This document shows, one piece after another, positions 15,957 to 23,088 of a stretch of DNA of 34,234 nt (position 1 is its first letter; every line of letters starts with the position of its first letter). A program made the translations under genes and the position numbers. Origin of the DNA: JADJPL01 sp964607915 (GTDB lineage Bacteria; Bacteroidota; Bacteroidia; Chitinophagales; Saprospiraceae); the NCBI GenBank assembly GCA_964607915.1, contig CAZSMU010000025.1, positions 1 through 34,234 of the forward strand, written 5' to 3'. Below the pieces are notes generated by a model that saw only the letters and a program-made list of their open reading frames with translations, did not search any database and had not been told where the DNA came from.

Positions 15957-16049
15957 TCAAAGCCCCAAGTTAACGAATTTTTCCCAAAAAAAAGAGCGCT
16001 GGCGCAACAAGCCCAAATTTGTACCTTTACCACCTGAAAACGACATGCC

Positions 16050-16547
16050 ATGAAGATTCTGAACGAGCGCCAGATCGAGCAAAAAATCACCCGATTGGCC
16101 ATTGAGATACTGGAAAACAACCTCGAAGAAGATACGCTTATCCTTGCGGGTATCAACAGCAAGGGCATGGATTTCGCGCGGCTGCTCCACAGACAGATCC
16201 GACGGATGAGCGATAAGAAAATAGAAATTACCCAGATCCGGATAAACCCAGCCGCCCCCTTGAGCGAACCAGTGGGCATAGGGCTACCCTTGGAATCCCT
16301 ACAAGACCAAACCATCATCCTCACAGATGATGTGGCAAATACCGGGCGAACCCTGTTCTACGCCTGTCGGCCCCTTATGGACACGCTGCCCAGACGCCTG
16401 GAAGTAGCGGTGTTGATAGACCGGCAACACAAGCTATTTCCCATCCGCGTGGACTATGTGGGCTTGTCTTTGGCCACTACGCTCAAGGAGAACATCGAGG
16501 TGGTGCTCAACGGAAGCGGGGAAGAAGCAGCGGTATATCTAGACTGA
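16050..16547 (+). CDS. PyrR-like phosphoribosyltransferase
   Basis: The 165-residue type I phosphoribosyltransferase has the PRPP-binding loop IILTDDVANTGRT at residues 89-101, with the acidic pair D93/D94. It also has the PyrR-like VLIDRQHKLFPIRVDYVG near residues 121-138. PyrR proteins regulate pyrimidine operons by RNA binding and can have uracil phosphoribosyltransferase activity. Whether this one regulates anything is unknown, since no pyrimidine gene is adjacent. A -7-like TACCTTTA (16022-16029, one mismatch to TAnnTTTG) precedes the start. The gene converges on yidC, with a palindromic repeat filling the space between them. Confidence 0.85.
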   Translation: MKILNERQIEQKITRLAIEILENNLEEDTLILAGINSKGMDFARLLHRQIRRMSDKKIEITQIRINPAAPLSEPVGIGLPLESLQDQTIILTDDVANTGRTLFYACRPLMDTLPRRLEVAVLIDRQHKLFPIRVDYVGLSLATTLKENIEVVLNGSGEEAAVYLD

Positions 16548-16554
16548 GGCTATC

Positions 16555-16628
16555 AGACTTGCTGCACGGGGCCATCGAGGGTTCAAAAAGGCCCTTTTTC
16601 ACCCGCACTGACCCCGCACAACAAGTCT
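16555..16628. repeat. Dispersed palindromic repeat between convergent pyrR-like gene and yidC
   Basis: The arms are AGACTTGCTGCACGGGG (16555-16571) and CCCCGCACAACAAGTCT (16612-16628). The three differences between them are G-U pairs in the RNA copied in the yidC direction, so all 17 positions pair there. The centre contains TTCAAAAAGGCCCTTTTTCA. The element starts 7 bases after the pyrR-like stop, and its right end supplies two of the three bases of the yidC TAG stop. A T-rich stretch follows on the + strand. Confidence 0.9.
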
Positions 16629-18522
16629 ATTTCTTTTTCTTCTGGTTGATGGCCTGCTGTTGTTTTTCTGCAGCAATGCGCTGTTGGTCTTTCAGGGCTT
16701 GTTCCAGGCGGGCGGAGAAACCTTTCTGGGACTTTGGCTTTTTGCGGAATTCTTCCATATCCCGTTTTATTTTCTCTTCGTCGATGATGAGATGTTTGGT
16801 CACCAGCGTTTGCCCGATATTGATTACGTTGCTGAACAGCAGGTAGGCCGTCAGACCGGAGGCATAGCCATTGAAGAAACCCATAAACATGACCGGCATG
16901 ATGTATTGCATGTATTTCAAGGCCGGGTTAGACGAGAAGTCCATGTTTTTTGAGTTGTACCAGGTGTAGATGAGCGTAGTCAACACCCAGAGCAGGGTGA
17001 ACATGCTGATATGGTCGCCGAAGCCGAAGGGCACGCTGAAGGGCAGCTGGAAGAACTCATCATAGGACGACAGGTCATTTGCCCACCAGAACCCCTTTTG
17101 GCGAAACTCGATAGCCGCCGGGAAGAAGCGATAGAGCGCAATCCAGATAGGCATCTGAAGCAACATAGGCAGACAGGACCCCAGCGGGTTTACGCCGAAT
17201 TCGCGGTAGAGGTTCATCGTCTCCATTTGCTGGCGCTGTTGGTCGTCTTTATACTTCTCCCGCAACTTTTCCATTTCCGGTTTCAGCACGGTCATCTTCG
17301 ACTGAGAGTAGATCATCCGGTAGGAAAGAGGGAACAGGACCAGCTTCACCAGCAAGGTAAGGAGAAAAATCACCATGCCCGCCCCCAGGGAAAAACCCGA
17401 CAGGAAGGAAAAGATCGGGCGGACAATCCATCGGTTGATAGACCCCAGGATATTGCGGCCAAAAGGGACGACTTCTTCCAGGTCATACCCCATATCGTGC
17501 AGGCGTTTAAATTCGTTAGGCCCTACGTAGAGCTGCATGGCAAAGCCGCCCTTGGATACCTCCTCGACCGGGATTTGGATTTCGTTCCGGGTCACTTTGA
17601 GGTATCCGGAGCCCTCCGGCATAGCTTTCGTCTCCATAGTGGCCTCGGCGAAAGCCGATTGCGCGATCAGGGAGCTGTTGAAAAACTGGTTTGCAGAGGA
17701 GATCCATTTAATAGGCGCACCGTCGCCATTTTCCATATCCTCGTCTCGACTGGGGGAGCATCGCTCGACTTTGCCCTCTTTCGGGCGATAATAGGTAGTT
17801 GCATAGGTGCGCTCGTAGCTCGTGGCCTTTTCGATTCCGCCCAAATAATTTACCCAATTCAAGGATAGGTGATCCGTTTGGGAGGCCAGCACCCCGTTCA
17901 AGTCCTTAAACCGAATGGAATAGTCCAATGTATAGTCGTTTTCGGGCAAGGAGTAGCGCTGTTCGAAGTAGCCACCATTATCTGCTTGCGCTCTGAAAAC
18001 CAGGGTATTGCCTTCCGTTTTCGGCTCGAAGAACAAATCGCCGCTTTGGACGGCCTCCGAGCTTATACCGCTGACGGGTATAGTGTAGTCGAAGCGGTTT
18101 TTGGGAGCGTTCATCAGGTAGAGCGGCTCTTTCACGTCTTTGCGCTTTTCGTTGCGCACCATTTTGAAATGCTCTTTGAGCAGCACTTCCACGATGCGCC
18201 CGCCCTTGCTGCTGAACGTGATTTTCAGCTTGCTGTTTTCCAGGGTGAGCAGTTGTTCTTTACCGCGTGCCGAGGCCGAAAAAGGACCGAACGTACTACT
18301 CAGGCGCTGGTTGAGTACGGAGTCCGGTACGCTCGCTTCTTCTGCCTTTGCTTTCCGGGTTTTGAGCCGGTTCAGGCTGTCTGCCTGCCGTTCGACCCGA
18401 GCCAGCGAGTCCTGGGTTCTTTTTTGGGCTTCCAACTGTTCTTTAGTCGGGGAACTGATGTACTGCCAGGCGAAGAAGAGCACGAAAATGAGGCTGAGGC
18501 CAATAATGGTATTGCGATCCAT
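16627..18522 (-). CDS. yidC: Membrane protein insertase YidC
   Basis: The 631-residue protein has the full bacterial layout. An N-terminal anchor (NTIIGLSLIFVLFFAWQYI) is followed by a large periplasmic beta domain (about residues 60-340), then the conserved five-helix insertase region from ILGSINRWIVRPIFSFLSGF onward. Typical motifs include VKLVLFPLSYRMIYSQSKM, FGVNPLGSCLPMLLQMPIW, YMQYIMPVMFMGFFNGYASGL and AYLLFSNVINIGQTL, and a lysine-rich tail ends the protein. It inserts and folds inner-membrane proteins with or without SecYEG. It is transcribed alone, with a -7 element upstream. Its TAG stop overlaps the palindromic repeat at 16555-16628. Confidence 0.98.
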   Translation of the reverse strand: MDRNTIIGLSLIFVLFFAWQYISSPTKEQLEAQKRTQDSLARVERQADSLNRLKTRKAKAEEASVPDSVLNQRLSSTFGPFSASARGKEQLLTLENSKLKITFSSKGGRIVEVLLKEHFKMVRNEKRKDVKEPLYLMNAPKNRFDYTIPVSGISSEAVQSGDLFFEPKTEGNTLVFRAQADNGGYFEQRYSLPENDYTLDYSIRFKDLNGVLASQTDHLSLNWVNYLGGIEKATSYERTYATTYYRPKEGKVERCSPSRDEDMENGDGAPIKWISSANQFFNSSLIAQSAFAEATMETKAMPEGSGYLKVTRNEIQIPVEEVSKGGFAMQLYVGPNEFKRLHDMGYDLEEVVPFGRNILGSINRWIVRPIFSFLSGFSLGAGMVIFLLTLLVKLVLFPLSYRMIYSQSKMTVLKPEMEKLREKYKDDQQRQQMETMNLYREFGVNPLGSCLPMLLQMPIWIALYRFFPAAIEFRQKGFWWANDLSSYDEFFQLPFSVPFGFGDHISMFTLLWVLTTLIYTWYNSKNMDFSSNPALKYMQYIMPVMFMGFFNGYASGLTAYLLFSNVINIGQTLVTKHLIIDEEKIKRDMEEFRKKPKSQKGFSARLEQALKDQQRIAAEKQQQAINQKKKK

Positions 18523-18585
18523 TCAATGTTTGTTTAGGCGGACGCGCCAAATCTGTTGGTGGGCGACCGATTTAAAAAAGCAGGC

Positions 18586-18593
18586 CAAAGTTA
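18586..18593 (-). promoter_or_regulatory. Candidate -7 promoter element for yidC
   Basis: On the - strand this reads TAACTTTG, an exact TAnnTTTG match, 63 bases upstream of the yidC ATG. No clear -33 element. The remaining bases of the 18523-18679 gap hold no gene that I can see. Confidence 0.45.
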
Positions 18594-18679
18594 CGATTAA
18601 ATGCCTTTACCTGACTAACCCGAGCACGGGATTTTTGCCAAGACAGCCATAAAAGCCTTTCTACCCTCTTCCGACGAGC

Positions 18680-20080
18680 TTAATAAAAAAAATCGACGCG
18701 GGGGTAAAACTCCGTCAATTGTCCTTGCAGGGATTTCCGGAGCTGTGCCGATGCCTGATTCGCCTGTTCGAGCTCATTGAAGGTTTGTTCCAGAACAATC
18801 GCGTAATAGGCTTTTCTGGGTTGAAAACATCCCATGAAAAGCAAGTGGGCGGCCACCCCACGTTCGCGTACCCTCCAGAGGGCCCTCTGGGCGTATTCGA
18901 TATCGTAAAATGCACCGATATGGACGGCGTAGCGCCTGTAGAGCAGGGATTGGGCATACGCGCACGGATAAACCGTCATCCCTTTGTCGCCGGCTCGTAT
19001 ATATCCTTTCTCCTGCATCCGGCCCCAGATCGAACTCGTATCTGGAATGATATTGGGTAGGTACGGCTGCGTATTTTTGGAAAAAGGCGCCGTAGAAACT
19101 GTATCGGGAGGAAAAGGGATAAAAACAGGTTCCGGCGCGTTTCGCAGGGCGTTCGCGAGGAGTTCCATGCGTTCGGCGTACGCCTCTTCATCCACATAGA
19201 CGACGGGTCTTTTTCCATATTCCCGGTACAACACCATTCCGATGAGCGCAGTGGCCAATGCCCCCACCCCGAGCTGGCGCCAGACCGGCCTTTTGAAGCG
19301 GATGAGGTCGTTTAGTTCGGGCTTTCCGGTGAGGCGCTCAAAAAAATCGCCTATCTGCTCGCGCCAGCCCTCGCCACGGATCGTTTCCCGCAGTCGCTGG
19401 GACCATTCGCTATCTGTAAAGAACCGCAGCGCCCGTCGCTTGTCGGTGCCTGGAACCCCTTGCCGGGCAGGAGTCAGTAATATTTTAACCGATTCATCCG
19501 GCTGGATTTCCATCAGCCCGTACCCGTTCAGGATGCACTGCGTTTTCAGTTCCGCATAAAACCGGTGTTCCGGTCCCGGGAACACATCCCAGGAGAAGGC
19601 AATCCATTGCTCAGAAGCTGCATATCTTTTGAATTGCTCCACCGCATAGACGTAGCGATATCTTCGCGACGATCGGATAGCTCCAAATACGGCCATAGTC
19701 AGCAGGACTGCCCCGCCCAGGAAGAGCAGTGCAAACAGGAAGGGGGAATCGTGCATGAGGCGCAGCCGCCCATCGAGGTGAAGCCACAAGAGGATAGCGC
19801 TGGCAGAGATAGAAGCCAGCGCACCCGCATCCCAGAAGGCAAGCTGCCAGAGGGGTTTGTACCACAGTTCATCCCGCTTCAAATAATCGCTTGCTTCCAG
19901 TGCTGCCGTGAAAAGGCGGCCGTCTTCCTGAACAAAGGAAATAAGGCCATCGGCGACCACCCCACCGTCGGCACGCAGATGCCTGCGGATATCCAGATCC
20001 CCCTGGCGGGGCCAGAATTTGTAGTACTGCCTCAAAAAATGGAGGGCCAGATCGCAAACCCGTTCTTCCGTAAGTACCAT
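18680..20080 (-). CDS. Membrane protein with SPOR-like C-terminal domain, function unknown
   Basis: I do not recognise the full protein. I chose ATG 20080 (466 residues, MVLTEERV) because it lies two bases after the folP stop (TGA AC ATG); the in-frame ATG at 20110 would overlap folP by 28 bases. Two close membrane segments lie near residues 80-135 and a third near LGVGALATALIGMVLY. After a Pro-rich linker, the C-terminus reads YAVHIGAFYDIEYAQRALWR ... YYAIVLEQTFNELEQANQ. This has the two-strand, two-helix spacing of a SPOR domain, which binds denuded peptidoglycan. If right, the domain would sit in the periplasm and the protein could act in cell-wall or division work. It is coupled to folP. 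Confidence 0.65.
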   Translation of the reverse strand: MVLTEERVCDLALHFLRQYYKFWPRQGDLDIRRHLRADGGVVADGLISFVQEDGRLFTAALEASDYLKRDELWYKPLWQLAFWDAGALASISASAILLWLHLDGRLRLMHDSPFLFALLFLGGAVLLTMAVFGAIRSSRRYRYVYAVEQFKRYAASEQWIAFSWDVFPGPEHRFYAELKTQCILNGYGLMEIQPDESVKILLTPARQGVPGTDKRRALRFFTDSEWSQRLRETIRGEGWREQIGDFFERLTGKPELNDLIRFKRPVWRQLGVGALATALIGMVLYREYGKRPVVYVDEEAYAERMELLANALRNAPEPVFIPFPPDTVSTAPFSKNTQPYLPNIIPDTSSIWGRMQEKGYIRAGDKGMTVYPCAYAQSLLYRRYAVHIGAFYDIEYAQRALWRVRERGVAAHLLFMGCFQPRKAYYAIVLEQTFNELEQANQASAQLRKSLQGQLTEFYPRVDFFY

Positions 20081-20082
20081 GT

Positions 20083-20931
20083 TCAACCGGTTTCGTGCAG
20101 GTATGTCCACAGGCGTACTACCTCTACAGCAGCCCGCACGTCGTGCGCCCGCAACACTTGCGCCCCTCTGTCCAGCGCGGCAAAATGCAGGGCGGCTGTA
20201 CCCGGAAGCGCGTGTTCGGGGGTTGTATCCAGTAATTTGTAAATCATAGACTTGCGGGAAAGGCCAACCAGAATGGGCAGTTCCAGTATTTTAAACACCT
20301 CCAGATGCAAAAGCAACTGATAATTGTCGGAGAGTTGTTTTCCAAAGCCAAAGCCGGGATCGATCAGGATATCGCGCAGCCCCAGTTCCCTCAAGCGGCC
20401 CACTTTTTCGATGAAGTAGTCCAGGACCTCCAGGACTGGCCCCCGGGAATACGAAGGCGCCACTTGCATGGTCTCGGGTTCGCCGGAGATGTGCATCAAT
20501 ACGTAGGGCACCTGCAGACGTGCCAGCAAAGGCCACAGCCCGGGGTCAAACGCTCCTCCTGAAATATCGTTGATCAGAGAGGCCCCTGCTTCGCATGCGC
20601 GCAGCGCGACACCCGACCTCCAGGTATCCACCGAAACGACCGCCTCCGGAAATTCGCGCAGCAAGCGCTCTATGAGCGGCACAACTCTTTGCGTCTCTTC
20701 CCCTTCGAGGATCGGACGGGCACCCGGTCGCGTGGACATCCCCCCCACATCAATGAACGTGGCCCCCTCCTCCAGCATGGCGGCAGCCTGGCGAAGGGCA
20801 TCTTCGCTCTTGCCCCAACGGCCGCCGTCGTAAAAGGAATCCGGGGTGAGGTTCAGAATCCCCATCACGACGGGCGATGATAAATCCACTAACTTTCCAC
20901 GACAATTGAGCGTAGTGCGTGCAAATTTCAT
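20083..20931 (-). CDS. folP: Dihydropteroate synthase
   Basis: The 282-residue protein has the complete family pattern: VVMGILNLTPDSFYDGG, IDVGGMSTRPGA, VSVDTWRSGVA, LINDISGG, LIDPGFGFGKQLSDNY, LVGLSRKSM and VLRAHDVRAAVEV. It joins 6-hydroxymethyl-dihydropterin diphosphate with p-aminobenzoate to make dihydropteroate in folate synthesis, in the cytoplasm. It is the first gene of a two-gene - strand operon. A -7 candidate lies 72 bases upstream. In many Bacteroidota folP is followed by the diadenylate cyclase gene; here a SPOR-like membrane protein takes that place. Confidence 0.97.
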   Translation of the reverse strand: MKFARTTLNCRGKLVDLSSPVVMGILNLTPDSFYDGGRWGKSEDALRQAAAMLEEGATFIDVGGMSTRPGARPILEGEETQRVVPLIERLLREFPEAVVSVDTWRSGVALRACEAGASLINDISGGAFDPGLWPLLARLQVPYVLMHISGEPETMQVAPSYSRGPVLEVLDYFIEKVGRLRELGLRDILIDPGFGFGKQLSDNYQLLLHLEVFKILELPILVGLSRKSMIYKLLDTTPEHALPGTAALHFAALDRGAQVLRAHDVRAAVEVVRLWTYLHETG

Positions 20932-21003
20932 AGATTAGCTATCTGAATGCAAAAACTGCCGACCCGCTCTGTACAATCTCGGGGCGACGCGCTGTTCTTT
21001 TAT

Positions 21004-21011
21004 CAAAAGTA
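21004..21011 (-). promoter_or_regulatory. Candidate -7 promoter element for folP
   Basis: On the - strand this reads TACTTTTG, an exact TAnnTTTG match, 72 bases upstream of the folP ATG. The -33 element is not convincing. The divergent DUF4230 gene begins 10 bases away. Confidence 0.35.
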
Positions 21012-21020
21012 TGCAATTTT

Positions 21021-22202
21021 ATGGCACGAGAAGAGCAAAACGGACCAGACGGGCTTAAAATGGGGCAAATTATGGTCGTGATACTCCTCCTGAGCATCGC
21101 AGCCGTCGCCTTTATGAAATTTTATCCCGAAATGGGGGGCACATCCCGTATCCCGCGCGAAATGCGAATCCAGTATATGCCCGCCGATTTTCAGTTTGAC
21201 GTAGATGAAGACTATGCCCTGGCCGTATTGACCAACCCCAAACGCTACCGACAGGAATTCAACGAACTGATCAAAAAACTGAACCTCAGCATCCTGATGC
21301 ATGTCGCCAGCCGCATGGGGCTAAGCCAGGCACAAAAGAGCGGCATCCCCGACGCCTATGAAAGACAGCACGAATACCTCCGGGACCTATATTACCAGGA
21401 TTTTATCCAACTTCAGGACTCCAGCTCGGCGCTCTATCAGGCCTGGTACGACAACCAGTTTAAAAGTGCGACCGACTTATTGTTTGAAATCGCCTCCAAA
21501 TACACCTGTACCCTGGTCAATTCCATCATCGCACCTTTGGTGCCGATGAAAGACGGCACCTTGTTTGGAACGGGCAAAAACGTGGACACCCCCTGCGGCA
21601 TCGCTCTGTCAGAAGCGTTAGCGCCTTTCTTGAAAAAACTACAGGACCGGGCTGCCATACAGGATTTCGGACGCGCCGAAGGGCTCTTCCAGGAACGAGT
21701 GGAAAAGGTGATCGCCGAACTCGCCACCTACGAAATCCGGGATAAAAAAGGACTGAGCAAACAAATGAAAACCAAAGTCCTGGGGCTCTCCGTTTCCAGT
21801 ACGGAAGTAGAGATCACCGCTATCAGCATCGCAAAAATAGGCTTTCGGCTCGACGCCTACTCAAAGGTACAACTCGATCCCCGCACAAAAGTCGTCACCA
21901 TAACCCTGCCGGAACCCCGTATCCTCTCGCATGAGGTCTATCCCCGCTTCGAAAAATTGGATATCGGATGGATGCGCGAGGTGAACAGTGCGGATTTCAA
22001 CCGGGCCATCAACCTGCTCCGCGAAGAGTTCAGGCGGGATATCGCCGTGAGCGACGCCTACGACAAATCAAAGGACCAGGCGCGGGAATTGTTGGAGACG
22101 ATGTTTGGCCCTTTGGTCCAGTCGTTTGGCAAAGGCTTTCAACTGCGCGTAGCGTTCCAATCCGGCGAGGGTTCCGAAACGCCCACGCCCACCCCCGACT
22201 GA
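21021..22202 (+). CDS. DUF4230-like membrane-anchored protein
   Basis: The 393-residue protein has one N-terminal membrane segment (about residues 14-34, MGQIMVVILLLSIAAVAFMKF). A long soluble part follows, presumably outside the inner membrane. The C-terminal region fits DUF4230: SSTEVEITAISIAKIGFRLD, then VVTITLPEPRILSHEVYPRF and a helical RAINLLREEFRRDI...ARELLETMF. No function has been assigned to this family. It is followed 41 bases later by the LuxR-type regulator on the same strand, so the two may be co-transcribed, but the functional link is only positional. Confidence 0.72.
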   Translation: MAREEQNGPDGLKMGQIMVVILLLSIAAVAFMKFYPEMGGTSRIPREMRIQYMPADFQFDVDEDYALAVLTNPKRYRQEFNELIKKLNLSILMHVASRMGLSQAQKSGIPDAYERQHEYLRDLYYQDFIQLQDSSSALYQAWYDNQFKSATDLLFEIASKYTCTLVNSIIAPLVPMKDGTLFGTGKNVDTPCGIALSEALAPFLKKLQDRAAIQDFGRAEGLFQERVEKVIAELATYEIRDKKGLSKQMKTKVLGLSVSSTEVEITAISIAKIGFRLDAYSKVQLDPRTKVVTITLPEPRILSHEVYPRFEKLDIGWMREVNSADFNRAINLLREEFRRDIAVSDAYDKSKDQARELLETMFGPLVQSFGKGFQLRVAFQSGEGSETPTPTPD

Positions 22203-22243
22203 GCCGGCGAACCAAGTTTGTCCTCGCGCGTATTGGACTTAGT

Positions 22244-22915
22244 ATGGCATCAAACACGACTATGAGCAACCCGATATATCCGGCAGCCATCCTTGCCGAC
22301 CAACAGTACCTCATCCGCTTTGCACTCCGCAAATTACTCGAACAGATCGCCTGGAAGGGCCCCATCCTCAACGCCTCACACGAACAGGAGCTGCTTGGAT
22401 ACACAGCCGAATACAAAAACGCCATCGTGTTCATGGACTACCTCCAACCCAACGGGTTCAGCCTGGAAACCATTGGAACCGTCACCCGCCAGAACCCGGG
22501 AGCCCAGATCATGATCATCAGCACCGACCAGAACCGCGACAACATCTATAAGGCAATAGAACTCGGTGCGCGTTCCTACCTGACCAAAAACTGCCGGGAA
22601 GAAGAAATTTTAGACGCTATCCACGCGCTGCAAAAAGAGGAGCGCTTTTATTGCACCAAAGTAATAGACCTCTTGCTCGAAAAATCTTTTCCCCCCCAGG
22701 ATGCCCTGGAAGATGCCGTGCTCAGTGCAAGGGAAATCGAAATCGTCCAACTGACCGCTAAAGGGCTTTTTGCAAAAGAAATCGCCCAAACCCTCAACAT
22801 CAGCACACACACCGTCTATACCCACCGAAAGAAAATCCTACAGAAACTAAATGTTAAAAATGCCTCCCAACTCGTGTCGGTCGCGATAAACAAAGGCTGG
22901 ATTATACGCAATTGA
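22244..22915 (+). CDS. NarL/LuxR-type response regulator without adjacent kinase
   Basis: I placed the start at ATG 22244 (223 residues), after the DUF4230 stop; ATG 22262 is an alternative, while the in-frame ATG at 21968 runs far into the previous gene. The receiver domain has the likely phospho-acceptor D65 (VFMDYLQPNG) and conserved K115 (YLTKN). The usual acidic pair near the start is reduced to one (LADQQ, D19 with Gln in the second place), which may weaken Mg2+ binding. The C-terminal HTH (about residues 160-220) reads LSAREIEIVQLTAKGLFAKEIAQ then THTVYTHRKKILQKL, typical of NarL/FixJ DNA binding. No histidine kinase lies in the window. The target genes are unknown. Confidence 0.9.
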   Translation: MASNTTMSNPIYPAAILADQQYLIRFALRKLLEQIAWKGPILNASHEQELLGYTAEYKNAIVFMDYLQPNGFSLETIGTVTRQNPGAQIMIISTDQNRDNIYKAIELGARSYLTKNCREEEILDAIHALQKEERFYCTKVIDLLLEKSFPPQDALEDAVLSAREIEIVQLTAKGLFAKEIAQTLNISTHTVYTHRKKILQKLNVKNASQLVSVAINKGWIIRN

Positions 22916-22988
22916 TGCCATTTTTCGTTTTATGTTCCGAACTTGTTGAACAATCCGTTGACATGTCGTATATTATCCCCGAAATATA

Positions 22989-23064
22989 AGACTTGTTGTA
23001 CGGAGCCGGCGAAGAGTGAAAAAAGGGCCTTTTGAACCCCGATGACTCCCCTCGCAACAAGTCT
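22989..23064. repeat. Dispersed palindromic repeat upstream of the LysM gene
   Basis: AGACTTGTTG (22989-22998) and CAACAAGTCT (23055-23064) are perfect terminal arms. Read on the - strand, the interior matches the 12604 and 16555 copies (GGGGTTCAAAAGGCCC then CTTTTTTCACTC), so this copy is inverted relative to them. The internal stem is less regular than in the other copies. It lies 73 bases after the regulator stop and 24 bases before the LysM start. Confidence 0.88.
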
Positions 23065-23088
23065 ATAGATAGCCAAAAACGAACCGCC

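Noticed and set aside
16004..16017. GGCGCAACAAGCCC as another right half of the palindromic repeat
   Set aside because: Only about nine bases match the end consensus and there is no left arm or centre. It could be a remnant but cannot be supported.
16571..16582. GGTTCAA as a tRNA T-loop
   Set aside because: It lies inside the palindromic repeat and no acceptor, D or anticodon stems can be built around it.
21968..22243. Extended N-terminus for the LuxR-type regulator
   Set aside because: It overlaps the DUF4230 gene by 235 bases and adds an Arg/Pro-rich segment with no similarity to a receiver domain.
22935..22950. AACTTGTTGAACAA after the regulator gene as a repeat copy
   Set aside because: The match to the end consensus is short and lacks the AGA start and the G-rich arm. 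A chance match is likely.
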